64,000 nucleotides of DNA, taken from NCBI RefSeq assembly GCF_014926385.1, contig NZ_CP053291.1:806001-870000 (forward strand). Direction: 5' to 3'. Under the pieces are notes generated by a model, which saw nothing but the letters and a program-made list of their open reading frames with translations, had not been told where the DNA came from and did no database searches. Shown in pieces: positions 53,996-62,299 of this stretch (position 1 is the stretch's first letter; every line of letters starts with the position of its first letter). Position numbers and translations under genes: made by a program. This DNA comes from Trueperella pecoris (GTDB lineage Bacteria > Actinomycetota > Actinomycetes > Actinomycetales > Actinomycetaceae).

Positions 53996-54534
53996 ATTCG
54001 CGCCGCCGTTTCGTCGTTCTCACGCCCTTTAGCCAGCCCGAAGTAGTGGCCGGGATCCTGCGCCTGCGTGGGATCGAGGCGCATGTGGTGGCCACCGAAT
54101 CTGGGGTGTGCGTCGTCCGCGAGGTCATGAAGCGCGAATTTGCCGATTGGGACATCGCAGAGCTCCTCGGCGGTGAGCCCGAACCGGTAGACGAGCCCGC
54201 CGATCCTTCGGACGATCCCGAAAACATCGTCGGCCCGCTTTCCGAGCTGTCGGCCTACGGCGTCGTCCTCATCACCGCCGAGCTGGGTGACAACGTCGGG
54301 GGCGAGGCAGGTGTGTCCGGACTCGTCAGCGCAGTGCGCTACGTCCACGCAGAACGCGGCGAGGAGGTTCAGGCCGGCATCATGCTCAACATGCTCGATT
54401 CGCTGGTCGAACGCCTGGTGATCGGCAACGCCGACGCCGCGCAGATCGGCATCGCCACCAAGGATCTCACGCTCGTCGACGTCGAGCGCATCCTCGGCAC
54501 GGGCGGCTCGGATAAGGAAGGCGGAGTCTCGTGA
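53992..54534 (+). CDS. Unknown protein embedded in the his operon
   Basis: I cannot assign a function to this 180-residue cytoplasmic protein. An N-terminal segment ([23 protein letters not shown]) reads like a small alpha/beta fold; a Glu/Asp/Pro linker (56-80) separates it from a second domain (about 85-175). It has 4-base overlaps on both sides (GTGA with hisB, GTGA with hisH), so it is translated together with the histidine enzymes. Similar extra genes occur at this position in some Actinomycetales, which suggests a lineage-specific partner of the pathway; this is context only. Confidence 0.75.
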   Translation: MNSRRRFVVLTPFSQPEVVAGILRLRGIEAHVVATESGVCVVREVMKREFADWDIAELLGGEPEPVDEPADPSDDPENIVGPLSELSAYGVVLITAELGDNVGGEAGVSGLVSAVRYVHAERGEEVQAGIMLNMLDSLVERLVIGNADAAQIGIATKDLTLVDVERILGTGGSDKEGGVS

Positions 54535-55160
54535 TCGCAGTCCTCGATATCAACATTGGCAACGTCCGATCGGTCGTCCGCGCCTTCGAAAAGGTGGGCG
54601 CGGACGTTGAACTGACCTCCGATCCCGACGTGGTGATGAGCGCCGATGGACTGGTCGTTCCAGGAGTGGGGGCGATGGGAGCCGTCATGGACAAGGTGCG
54701 CAGCCTTCGCGCCGACCGGCTCATGGAGCGTCGCCTTGCCGGTGGCCGCCCCGTGATGGGCATCTGCGTGGGCCTGCAAATCATGTTCGACGGTTCGACC
54801 GAGCACGGAGGCGCAGAGGGCCTGGCGCAATGGCCGGGTACGGTTGACCTGCTGCCCGCGCCGATCGTTCCACACATGGGCTGGTCGCCCGTACAGGTTC
54901 CCGAAGGGTCAACCCTCTTCGCGGGCATAGAAAATGAACGTTTCTACTTCGTTCACTCCTACGCTGTCATGTCCGATCCCGCCGAGGGCTTCGACACCGA
55001 ACATTTCGCGCCGCCACTGGTAACGTATGCCGAGCACGGCGCGCGCTTCGTGGCAGCCGTCGAAAATGGCCCGCTGGTGGCCACCCAATTCCATCCCGAA
55101 AAGTCCTCCGACGCCGGCCTGCAGCTTTTGCGTAACTGGCTGGACTCGATTGGCCAATAG
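54531..55160 (+). CDS. hisH: Imidazole glycerol phosphate synthase glutaminase subunit
   Basis: A 209-residue class I glutamine amidotransferase: PGVGAMG (about 43-49, oxyanion strand), nucleophile Cys in [13 protein letters not shown] (near 83) and the QFHPEKS His-Glu pair near 185. It supplies ammonia to HisF, which is not in this window. GTG start overlapping the preceding stop by 4 bases. Confidence 0.96.
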   Translation: MIAVLDINIGNVRSVVRAFEKVGADVELTSDPDVVMSADGLVVPGVGAMGAVMDKVRSLRADRLMERRLAGGRPVMGICVGLQIMFDGSTEHGGAEGLAQWPGTVDLLPAPIVPHMGWSPVQVPEGSTLFAGIENERFYFVHSYAVMSDPAEGFDTEHFAPPLVTYAEHGARFVAAVENGPLVATQFHPEKSSDAGLQLLRNWLDSIGQ

Positions 55161-55188
55161 CAAGGCTTTCCGGCCACGAAAGGAAAAG

Positions 55189-55923
55189 ATGTCTCAGGCT
55201 CTACAGCTGTTACCCGCCGTCGACGTCGTTGACGGCAAGGCAGTCCGCCTCAACCAGGGCGAGGCTGGAACCGAGCAGGTTTATGGTGATCCGGCTCAGG
55301 CCGTGGCCGCATTCGTGGCCCAGGGTGCCAGCTGGATCCACCTCGTGGACCTCGATGCGGCCTTTGGTCGTGGTTCGAACCACGAGTTGCTGACCCGGAT
55401 CGTGGCCGATCACGACGCGGTGAAGATTGAGCTTTCGGGAGGAATTCGCGACGACGCCTCGCTTGCCCGCGCCATCGAGGCTGGTGCCGCACGCGTCAAC
55501 CTCGGCACCGCCGCACTCGAAGACCCGGCGTGGACGAAGCGGGCCATCGCCGAGTACGGGGACAAGGTCGCTGTGGGACTCGACGTGCGAGGGGAGGTGC
55601 TCTCGGCGCGTGGCTGGACGAGCGAAGGCGGAAACCTCTGGGAGGTGCTCAAGCGTCTGGACGAGGACGGTTGCGCCCGTTACGTCCTGACAGACGTGAC
55701 CAAAGACGGCATGTTGAGCGGCCCGAACCTGGACCTCTTGGCGAGGGTCTGTGCGGCAACGGACCGGCCGGTGGTTGCCTCCGGGGGAGTCTCCTCCCTT
55801 GCGGACATCGCCGCGCTGCGCACACTGACCGATCTGGGAGTGGAAGGCGCGATCGTTGGCAAGGCACTCTACGCGGGCAACTTCACGCTCCCGCAGGCGC
55901 TTGCCGTTGCCGAAGGCGAGTAA
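55189..55923 (+). CDS. priA: Phosphoribosyl isomerase PriA (HisA/TrpF type)
   Basis: A 244-residue (beta/alpha)8 barrel. [15 protein letters not shown], the [15 protein letters not shown] loop, [22 protein letters not shown] and [10 protein letters not shown] are typical of actinobacterial PriA, which isomerises both ProFAR (histidine) and PRA (tryptophan). The Trp in the RGW loop used to switch substrates is kept. Whether both activities exist depends on whether trpF is present elsewhere in the genome. RBS AAAGGAAAAG; the stop shares a base with the next ATG. Confidence 0.92.
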   Translation: MSQALQLLPAVDVVDGKAVRLNQGEAGTEQVYGDPAQAVAAFVAQGASWIHLVDLDAAFGRGSNHELLTRIVADHDAVKIELSGGIRDDASLARAIEAGAARVNLGTAALEDPAWTKRAIAEYGDKVAVGLDVRGEVLSARGWTSEGGNLWEVLKRLDEDGCARYVLTDVTKDGMLSGPNLDLLARVCAATDRPVVASGGVSSLADIAALRTLTDLGVEGAIVGKALYAGNFTLPQALAVAEGE

Positions 55924-56663
55924 TGGATTTCAATCGGGTGCTAAACCCCCAGCCTTTCGCAGGGGATCTCGGGGACATCACGGACGAGCTCGCCGCGGCC
56001 TATGCCGAGCCCAATCGTCGGCGAACGGTTGCGATCGTCGAGGCCCTCGGCCGCGTTCTTGTCCCGGTCCTGCCACATGCCCACCCGGGCAGGGACGGCG
56101 CCGGCGTGGCCGGGCACGAGGGGCGGAGTGGAAAAACGGACCCCCTGGAATGCCCTGATGAGGACCTCGTGCGGGTCGCATTTCCGGGAGGAAAGCAGGC
56201 GTTGCCAATATTTTCTAGCGCCCGCGCGCTGGCGGAATGGAATCCGACGGCGCGGCCGGTGCCCCTCGAGGTCTCCAAGGTTGCATCGGCTGCCTTGCAA
56301 CGCGGGCAGGGCGTGATGGTTCTTGACCCGGATTCGGAGCAGACCACGTGGCTGGGCCGGAGCGCCACCGCCGCGCTGGCCTCCGGCACAGCGTGGACGG
56401 CGCCCTGGGAAGATCCATCGATTGCATCGCGCATCCTCGCCGGTGTAGACGGCGAACTTCCGGGACTGGCCGGGTTGTGCCTCGAGCCGGGACGGGCGGG
56501 CGCGGCCGTCGTCGTCGTTGAGCTCACCGAGCAGGTGGATCGGGAACAAGCGGCCAACATTGCCCACACCCTCATGGCTGTGATGGGATCTGACCCTTAC
56601 GTCAAGGCGCGCCTCGATGTCGTCGAGCTCAGGCCCCGCCAGGTGGGAAAGCTCACGCGTTAA
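55923..56663 (+). CDS. SseB-family N-terminal domain protein
   Basis: A 246-residue protein resembling the actinobacterial SseB-like proteins that follow hisA/priA. RVLVPVLPHA, the FPGGKQALPIFSSARALAEWNPTARPVPLEV segment and VMVLDPDSE are the family features. No enzyme motif is present. It overlaps the priA stop (TAATG), so it is part of the his operon; function unknown. Confidence 0.85.
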   Translation: MDFNRVLNPQPFAGDLGDITDELAAAYAEPNRRRTVAIVEALGRVLVPVLPHAHPGRDGAGVAGHEGRSGKTDPLECPDEDLVRVAFPGGKQALPIFSSARALAEWNPTARPVPLEVSKVASAALQRGQGVMVLDPDSEQTTWLGRSATAALASGTAWTAPWEDPSIASRILAGVDGELPGLAGLCLEPGRAGAAVVVVELTEQVDREQAANIAHTLMAVMGSDPYVKARLDVVELRPRQVGKLTR

Positions 56664-56877
56664 AAGGCCCTGACGGCGGCGGTGAAAATAGAAAAGGTCA
56701 GACGTGGCTGGTAAACTTCCATACGACCACGCCGGCAAACGCCGGAAATGCAAGCGGAGAAATCCCACCTTGAGTTCCCAAATTGGGGGAGCCGGGTTAT
56801 GAGTCACAACGGGCTGAGCCGTGTTGTCCTCTGGATACTCCGTGCGCATTGCACGTCGAAGTAGAAGAGGAACCGTT
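56664..56877 (+). promoter_or_regulatory. Leader region of infC-rpmI-rplT
   Basis: This 214-base gap has no credible gene. It holds a TAAACT at 56713-56718 as a possible -10, a CGCCGGCAAACGCCGG repeat near 56730-56750, a GTTCCCAAATTGGGGGA potential stem near 56775 and an AGAGG ribosome-binding site at 56866-56870. IF3/L20 operons often carry autoregulatory leaders bound by L20 or IF3; that role is inferred from position. Confidence 0.45.
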
Positions 56878-57519
56878 ATCAACGAGCCAAGAGTCAACGA
56901 TCGAATTACCGTTTCCGAGGTACGACTAGTCGGACCGGGCGGTGAACAGGTCGGCGTCGTTCGCGTTAAGGATGCCCTGCGCCTTGCCCAGGAAGCTAAT
57001 CTCGATCTTGTTGAGGTGGCGCCCAACGCTAATCCTCCGGTTGCGAAGCTGATGGATTACGGCAAATACAAGTACGAAGCTGCACAGAAGAAGCGTGAAG
57101 CACGTCGTAACCAGGTGAATACCCAGCTGAAGGAGATTCGCCTCAGTCTGAAGATTGAGAAGCACGATTACGAGACCAAGGTCGGTCGCATCAAGAAGTT
57201 CCTTGATGGCGGCGACAAGGTCAAGATTCAGCTTCGCTTCAAGGGCCGCGAGCAGCTACGTCCGGAAATGGGTGTCCGTCTCATGGAGCGTATTGCGAAC
57301 GATACCGAGGAAAACTCCACTGTAGAGTCAGCGCCTCGCGTTGACGGCCGCAACATGGTGATGGTGCTTGCTCCTATTCGCCGTAAGTCTCAGGCGAAGT
57401 CCGATCAGCGTCGTAGGCGCGAAGCCGAGCGCGAGCAGCGCAAGGCCGATGAGGCGCGGCGGGCCCAGAAGAACGCGGACCGAGTCGCGGAGAAATCTGC
57501 CGGGACTGAAGAGAACTAG
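56878..57519 (+). CDS. infC: Translation initiation factor IF-3
   Basis: A 213-residue IF-3. The N-domain begins [26 protein letters not shown] and the C-domain contains [15 protein letters not shown] Lys/Arg/Glu-rich tail of about 40 residues extends beyond the usual end, as in other actinobacteria. The best start is the AUC at 56878, 7 bases after AGAGG: rare AUU/AUC starts are the conserved autoregulatory feature of infC, since IF-3 itself discriminates against them. An upstream TTG (56821) would add unconserved residues. Confidence 0.95.
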   Translation: MNEPRVNDRITVSEVRLVGPGGEQVGVVRVKDALRLAQEANLDLVEVAPNANPPVAKLMDYGKYKYEAAQKKREARRNQVNTQLKEIRLSLKIEKHDYETKVGRIKKFLDGGDKVKIQLRFKGREQLRPEMGVRLMERIANDTEENSTVESAPRVDGRNMVMVLAPIRRKSQAKSDQRRRREAEREQRKADEARRAQKNADRVAEKSAGTEEN

Positions 57520-57538
57520 AAAAGAAGGACATGAAAAA

Positions 57539-57733
57539 ATGCCTAAGATGAAGACCCACTCGGGTGCCAAGAAGCGCTTCCGCGTCACCGGTAGCGGCAA
57601 GCTGATGCGTGAGCAGGCGGGCAAGCGCCACCTCCTCGAGCACAAGTCGACGCGTCGCACCCGTCGCCTGTCCTCTGACCAGCCGGTCGCTGCGGCTGAC
57701 GTCAAGTCCACCAAGCGCCTTCTGGGCCGCTAA
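57539..57733 (+). CDS. rpmI: 50S ribosomal protein L35
   Basis: A 64-residue basic protein, [21 protein letters not shown] at its start, matching L35. It follows infC by 19 bases with an AAGAAGGA RBS, and precedes rplT in the conserved infC-rpmI-rplT order. Confidence 0.98.
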   Translation: MPKMKTHSGAKKRFRVTGSGKLMREQAGKRHLLEHKSTRRTRRLSSDQPVAAADVKSTKRLLGR

Positions 57734-57752
57734 TCAGTAGGAGAAACAAAGA

Positions 57753-58136
57753 ATGGCACGCGTAAAGAACGCTCTTAACTCCAAGAAGTCCCGCCGTACC
57801 ACGCTTGAGCGCGCCAAGGGCTACCGCGGCCAGCGCTCGCGCCTGTACCGCAAGGCCAAGGAGCAGGTCACTCACTCATTCGTCTACAACTACCGTGACC
57901 GTAAGGTCCGCAAGAATGAGTTCCGCAAGCTCTGGATCCAGCGCATCAACGCTGCGTGCCGCGCTGAGGGCATGGTCTACTCGCGCTTCATGCAGGGCCT
58001 GTCGCTCGCCGGCATCGAGGTTGATCGTCGCATGCTCGCCGAGCTCGCCGTCAACGATCCGGCCGCTTTCAAGGCTATTGTTGAGGCCGCTAAGGCTGCT
58101 CTTCCGGCTGACGTGAACGCGCCGGTTGCGAAGTAA
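57753..58136 (+). CDS. rplT: 50S ribosomal protein L20
   Basis: A 127-residue basic protein ([41 protein letters not shown]) essential for early 50S assembly and, in several bacteria, the translational repressor of its own operon. RBS AGGAGAAA. A strong terminator follows at 58154-58188. Confidence 0.98.
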   Translation: MARVKNALNSKKSRRTTLERAKGYRGQRSRLYRKAKEQVTHSFVYNYRDRKVRKNEFRKLWIQRINAACRAEGMVYSRFMQGLSLAGIEVDRRMLAELAVNDPAAFKAIVEAAKAALPADVNAPVAK

Positions 58137-58153
58137 TTTACGATATCGCTGAC

Positions 58154-58199
58154 GGCGGTGGATGCGGGAATGACCCGCATCCACCGCCTTGCTTTGTTC
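58154..58199 (+). terminator. Rho-independent terminator of infC-rpmI-rplT
   Basis: A perfect 15-bp stem (GGCGGTGGATGCGGG) with a 5-base loop is followed by TTGCTTTGTTCT, 17 bases past the rplT stop. Confidence 0.92.
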
Positions 58200-58221
58200 T
58201 ATAGCCCCGTAAGTGTGCTGA

Positions 58222-58227
58222 TAGGAT
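58222..58227 (+). promoter_or_regulatory. Candidate -10 for the rmlC-like gene
   Basis: TAGGAT lies 24 bases before ATG 58252; an RBS (CGAAAGGTA) sits between. Confidence 0.4.
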
Positions 58228-58251
58228 AGGGCAAGACGAAAGGTAAAAATC

Positions 58252-58809
58252 ATGGTTGAGATCATCGAACCGAAGGTTGAAAAGACGGACATCGAGGGGC
58301 TGGTCGTCATCACCCCCAAGCAGATTACCGACGAGCGCGGCACGATTCGCGAGCTGGTGCGCCGCTCGTGGCTAGTCGAGCAAGGCTTTGTGAGCGACTT
58401 CGAACAGGCCAACAACACCTTCACGCACAAGGGCGGGCTTCGTGGCCTGCACGCTGAGGCGATGACGAAGCTTGTCACTGTTGTTTCCGGCCGAGCCTTC
58501 GGCGCCTATGTTGACGTCCGTGATGGCTCGCCGAGCTTTGGGGCTGTCGTGACCGTCGATATCGCGCCGGGGACGATGGTTCTCGTTCCGCAGGGCGTGT
58601 GCAACGGCTTCCAGGCCACTGAGGACGAGACCGAATACCTCTACTTCTTCGACCGTGAGTGGAAGCCGGGGATGCCGGGTTCGGCGCTGGCCCCGTTGGA
58701 TCCGGAGCTCGGCATTCAGTGGCCGATTCCCGTAGACGTCAACGATCGGGCCATGATCTCCGACAAGGATCTCAACGCCCCACGGCTGGCCGACCTGAAG
58801 GCCAAGTAG
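58252..58809 (+). CDS. RmlC-like cupin (dTDP-sugar 3,5-epimerase family)
   Basis: A 185-residue cupin with the RmlC fold: DERGTIRELVRRSW, RGLHAEAMTKLVTVVSGRAFGAYVDVRDGSPSFG (about 64-98) and LVPQGVCNGF (about 113-122). The catalytic His in RGLH and the following Lys are present, but HGF is changed to NGF and the usual YKCT becomes YLYFFD. It may therefore be an epimerase with altered specificity or a non-enzymatic sugar-nucleotide protein. No other dTDP-rhamnose gene is nearby. It has its own promoter region and overlaps the SpoU gene by one base. Confidence 0.8.
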   Translation: MVEIIEPKVEKTDIEGLVVITPKQITDERGTIRELVRRSWLVEQGFVSDFEQANNTFTHKGGLRGLHAEAMTKLVTVVSGRAFGAYVDVRDGSPSFGAVVTVDIAPGTMVLVPQGVCNGFQATEDETEYLYFFDREWKPGMPGSALAPLDPELGIQWPIPVDVNDRAMISDKDLNAPRLADLKAK

Positions 58810-59621
58810 TGCCGCGCCGCCATACGGAAGGTTTCACGGGTCAGCTCAAGAAGGTCGCGGGGCTGCAGCAGCGCCGCCAGCGCGAGCGTTTCGGTCAGAT
58901 GATTGTTGAGGGCCCGCAGGCTGTGCGTGAGCTTCTTGCCCAGCCGGAGTTCGTGCGTGACCTCTACGTGACCGAGGCCGGCCTGAGCCAGCATCCCGAC
59001 CTAGACGCGCTTGCCCAGCGCGTGGATCCCTACACCCACATTCTCAGCGAGGACGTGTTTGGCCGGCTTTCGACCAGCGCCCAGGGATGGCTCGCCGTCG
59101 CCGAGGCGCCACTACAGCCGAGCCTGGAGGAGTTTTTCGCCGCGAGCCCGCGCCTCGTGGTCTGCCTCGTGGAATCTGGCGACCCCGGTAATCTTGGCAC
59201 GATTATTCGTAGCGCGGACGCGGCGGGCGCGGACGGCGTCGTGCTGTGCAAGGGCTCGGTGGAGCTGTTCAACCCCAAGGTGATTCGATCCTCTGTTGGT
59301 TCGGTGTTTCACCTGCCGATCCTGAGCGACGTGACGGTGGACGACGCCGTCGCGGCGGCTCACGCTCACGGGCTGACGGTTCTGTGCGCCGACGGGAGCG
59401 CAAGAGTGGACCTGCTGGCCGCTCCGAGCGAGGCGGGGGCTAACCTGGCCGACCCCACGATGTGGCTCGTGGGTAACGAGGCCCATGGTTTCACCCCTCA
59501 ACAGTTGGCGCTCGCTGACCTGGCGGTTCGCATCCCGATGTGGGGGCAGGCCGAGTCGTTGAATGCGGCTGTGGCGGCGTCGCTGTGCCTGTATTCGAGC
59601 GCGCTTGCCCAGCGGCGCTGA
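58809..59621 (+). CDS. TrmH/SpoU-family RNA methyltransferase
   Basis: A 270-residue SPOUT methyltransferase with a substrate-binding N-domain and motifs GNLGTIIRSADAAGADGVVL, LVGNEAHGF and IPMWGQAESLNAAVAASLCLYS (motifs 1-3). It 2'-O-methylates rRNA or tRNA; the target is not clear from sequence. Such a gene between rplT and pheS is standard in actinobacteria. GTG start overlapping the preceding TAG. Confidence 0.93.
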   Translation: MPRRHTEGFTGQLKKVAGLQQRRQRERFGQMIVEGPQAVRELLAQPEFVRDLYVTEAGLSQHPDLDALAQRVDPYTHILSEDVFGRLSTSAQGWLAVAEAPLQPSLEEFFAASPRLVVCLVESGDPGNLGTIIRSADAAGADGVVLCKGSVELFNPKVIRSSVGSVFHLPILSDVTVDDAVAAAHAHGLTVLCADGSARVDLLAAPSEAGANLADPTMWLVGNEAHGFTPQQLALADLAVRIPMWGQAESLNAAVAASLCLYSSALAQRR

Positions 59622-59644
59622 CTGACGCTGTAAGTGCGCCGGGG

Positions 59645-59650
59645 TAGGGT
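59645..59650 (+). promoter_or_regulatory. Candidate -10 of the old yellow enzyme gene
   Basis: TAGGGT lies 37 bases before ATG 59688. A Shine-Dalgarno (GAGGAGAGAC) precedes the ATG. Confidence 0.35.
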
Positions 59651-59687
59651 TAGTGCATGAGGTTGCTCCAAGGGTGTGAGGAGAGAC

Positions 59688-60779
59688 ATGCACCTATTTG
59701 ATCCGATCGAACTGCGCGGAAAGCAGATCCGCAACAGGCTCTGGCTTCCGCCGATGTGCCAGTACAGCGCGGGGGAGAAGGGCGAATGGCTCGGCCGTCC
59801 GAACGATTGGCATTACCAGCACTACGCCTCGCGTTCGCTGGGTGGCTTTGGGCTCGTCACGGTCGAGGCCACCGCCGTCGCTCCCGAGGGGCGCATTTCT
59901 CCGTTCTGCCTCTGCCTCGACGACGAGGCCGACGTTCCTGCCTTTCGCCACATCGCGCGCGTCATTAATCAGCACGGGGCGTTGCCCGCTATCCAGCTCA
60001 ATCATGCGGGCAGGAAGGCTTCCACGGGCGTGCCGTGGGAGGGTTCGCACGCGTTGGGCGAGAGCGGTTGGCAGACCCTTGGCCCGAGCCCTCTTCCCTT
60101 CGACAAGGAGTTGCCGGCGCCGCGCGAGATGACGCACGAAGATATCGAACGCGTCATCGGACAGTTCGCCCGATCGGCTCAGCTTGCCGTCGAGGCGGGT
60201 TTTCAGGCGATCGAGCTTCACGCCGCACATGGCTACCTCATTCACCAGTTCCTCTCTCCCGTGTCCAACGTGCGCCAGGACGAATGGGGAGGCGACTTCG
60301 AGGGCCGCACGCGCCTGTTGCGCGAGGTGCTTCGCGCCGCGCGTGGTGCGATTGGTGATCTGCCGCTGTTTGTGCGGCTCTCCGCCACGGACTGGCTGGC
60401 CGAGTATTTTGAGGAACGCGAGGGGACGTTCGGCTGGACAGTGAAGGACTCGATCAGGCTGGTTCGGGAACTTGACGATGTCGACTTCTGGTCAATTACC
60501 TCGGGAGGCTGTATTCACGCGAAGATTCCCGTCGGCCCCGGTTACCAGATTCCCTTCGCCCGGCGTATTAAAGATGAGACGGGCGCGCTCGTTGGCGTGG
60601 CCGGGCAGATCACGAACGCCACGCAGGCCGACGTCGTCGTCTACGAGGAGGAGGCCGACGTGGTTTACACCGGCCGGGTGGCGCTCCACGACCCGTACTT
60701 GCCGCGCCATTGGGCACTCCAGCTTGATGAAAACGTTCCGTGGCCACATCAGTACCTGAGGGGCCGCGAGGACAACTAG
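59688..60779 (+). CDS. NADPH dehydrogenase, old yellow enzyme family (YqjM-like)
   Basis: A 363-residue FMN barrel. LPPMCQYSA near residue 24 carries the Cys that tunes flavin potential in YqjM-type enzymes, HAGRKA near 109 and ELHAAHGYLIHQFLSPVSN near 175-193 hold the substrate and FMN residues, and VYTGRVALHDPYLP closes the FMN site. It reduces activated alkenes using NADPH; the physiological substrate is unknown. It stands alone between the SpoU methyltransferase and pheS. Confidence 0.93.
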   Translation: MHLFDPIELRGKQIRNRLWLPPMCQYSAGEKGEWLGRPNDWHYQHYASRSLGGFGLVTVEATAVAPEGRISPFCLCLDDEADVPAFRHIARVINQHGALPAIQLNHAGRKASTGVPWEGSHALGESGWQTLGPSPLPFDKELPAPREMTHEDIERVIGQFARSAQLAVEAGFQAIELHAAHGYLIHQFLSPVSNVRQDEWGGDFEGRTRLLREVLRAARGAIGDLPLFVRLSATDWLAEYFEEREGTFGWTVKDSIRLVRELDDVDFWSITSGGCIHAKIPVGPGYQIPFARRIKDETGALVGVAGQITNATQADVVVYEEEADVVYTGRVALHDPYLPRHWALQLDENVPWPHQYLRGREDN

Positions 60780-61210
60780 GGGCGAGATGTCGATACCGCC
60801 GACTGGCCGGCGAGGAGTTGCCGCTGGTGTACGTCGCCCTCGGGGAATCGGCGGAAACGACGTCGGCCAGGCCTGGATGACGCGGGAGGATTTCGCGGTT
60901 TAGTTCGACGCCGTCGCGCAGGCGCTCGCAGGTCATGCCACTGTGGCAATACATGGTCCGCTACCACGCTGCCGATCTCTTCCACCCCAATTCGCCCTGG
61001 TATGCGGTCTGGGCGCAGGAGTTTGCCGATGTTGTGGCCGCGGCCTACGGGTGGCGCAGCGTGAACGTTGATGACATCGGCCCCTGGCCCGGGCCGATGT
61101 CCACCGACCTTTAGCGCGAAGAACCACATATTGAGGGGCAAAATCGCCCCTTGCCGGCCAAATGATTAGACTTAGACAGTTAAGACCCGGCAGGGCAAGG
61201 AAAGGTAGAC
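60780..61210. other. Gene-poor stretch between old yellow enzyme and pheS
   Basis: In 431 bases I find no full-length gene. It contains a 59-codon orphan frame (60935-61114) and the pheS upstream region. The latter has TTAGACTTAGACAG around 61165-61180 as a possible -10 region. Codon-like composition over 60780-61114 suggests a decayed gene. Confidence 0.6.
60935..61114 (+). pseudogene. Orphan 59-codon frame, probable remnant of a larger gene
   Basis: ATG 60935 to TAG 61114 gives a 59-residue sequence (MPLWQYMVRYHAADLFHPNS, later FADVVAAAYGWRSVNVDDIG) rich in aromatic residues and resembling the C-terminal end of a globular protein. No RBS precedes it. Protein-like sequence in other frames just upstream (for example TREDFAV before a stop at 60901) hints at frameshifts. 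I do not recognise the family. Confidence 0.4.
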
Positions 61211-62299
61211 ATGACGCTCAGTCCACTCGATGAGGCGGGCATCGCACAGGCCGTCGAGGATGCCAAGGCGGCATTCTCCGGCGCGAGCAGCCTTGAGGAA
61301 TTGAAAGAGGCACGTCTTTCGCACAGCGGAGATAAAGCGCCCATCACCCACGCGAACATGCAGATTCGCAACTTAGATAAGGCGGACAAGCCCGTGGCGG
61401 GCAAGCTCATGGGTGCCGCACGCAAGGCCATTGGCGAGGCGCTCGCCGCCGCCACGAAACGCCTTGAGGCAGCCGACCAGGCTCGCGTGTTGCGCGAGGA
61501 ACGCGTGGACGTCACGGTCCCCACCCGGCGCAACCCCATCGGCGCGCGTCACCCCTTGCCCGTGCTCATGGAGGACGTTGCCGACCTCTTCGTCGCGATG
61601 GGGTGGGAGATCGCCGAGGGTCCCGAAATCGAAAACGAGTGGTTTAACTTCGATTCGCTCAATTTCGGCCCCGATCACCCGGCCCGCCAGATGCAGGACA
61701 CGTTCTACATCGATTCCGTTCAGCGAGTCGGCGTCGAGTCGACCCAGAAGGTTGCCGACACGGAAGGCCTCGTTCTTCGTACCCACACGTCGCCGGTTCA
61801 GTCGCGCGTCATGCTTGACCGTGGCGAGCCGCCGATCTACATCGTCTGCCCGGGCAAGGTGTTCCGCACGGACGCGCTCGACGCGACCCACACGCCCGTG
61901 TTCCACCAGATCGAGGGGCTCGCGGTTGACAAGGGCCTGACGATGGAGCATCTTAAGGGCGCGCTCGATCACTTCGCCAAGGGCATGTTCGGCCCGGAGG
62001 CCAAGACGCGCCTACGCCCGTCATTCTTCCCCTTCACCGAGCCCAGCGCAGAGATGGACCTGTGGTTCCCGCAGAAGAAGGGCGGCCCGGGGTGGATCGA
62101 ATGGGGTGGCTGCGGCATGGTCAACCCTGAGGTCCTGCGAAACGCGGGTATCGATCCCGACGTTTACACCGGCTTCGCCTTCGGCATGGGTATCGAGCGC
62201 ACGCTCATGCTACGTAACTCGATCGACGACATGCGTGACATGGTGGAGGGCGACGTTCGCTTCTCTACGCAGTTCGCCACCACGGGAAGGGGCAACTAA
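61211..62299 (+). CDS. pheS: Phenylalanyl-tRNA synthetase alpha subunit
   Basis: A 362-residue class II synthetase subunit: N-terminal coiled coil (1-90), motif 1 region [19 protein letters not shown] (about 115-133), motif 2 ([19 protein letters not shown], about 218-236) and motif 3 ([16 protein letters not shown], about 320-335). With PheT it forms the alpha2-beta2 enzyme. RBS AAGGAAAGG. The stop shares a base with the pheT start. Confidence 0.98.
   Translation: MTLSPLDEAGIAQAVEDAKAAFSGASSLEELKEARLSHSGDKAPITHANMQIRNLDKADKPVAGKLMGAARKAIGEALAAATKRLEAADQARVLREERVDVTVPTRRNPIGARHPLPVLMEDVADLFVAMGWEIAEGPEIENEWFNFDSLNFGPDHPARQMQDTFYIDSVQRVGVESTQKVADTEGLVLRTHTSPVQSRVMLDRGEPPIYIVCPGKVFRTDALDATHTPVFHQIEGLAVDKGLTMEHLKGALDHFAKGMFGPEAKTRLRPSFFPFTEPSAEMDLWFPQKKGGPGWIEWGGCGMVNPEVLRNAGIDPDVYTGFAFGMGIERTLMLRNSIDDMRDMVEGDVRFSTQFATTGRGN

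Noticed and set aside
55530-55922. An upstream extension of the SseB-like frame
   Set aside because: It lies inside priA in another frame; the ATG at 55923 overlapping the priA stop gives the normal family start.
61115-61210. A possible T-box or attenuator in front of pheS
   Set aside because: Only a weak, interrupted complementarity (CCTTGCCGG with CCGGCAGGG) is present; there is no T-box sequence and too little room.
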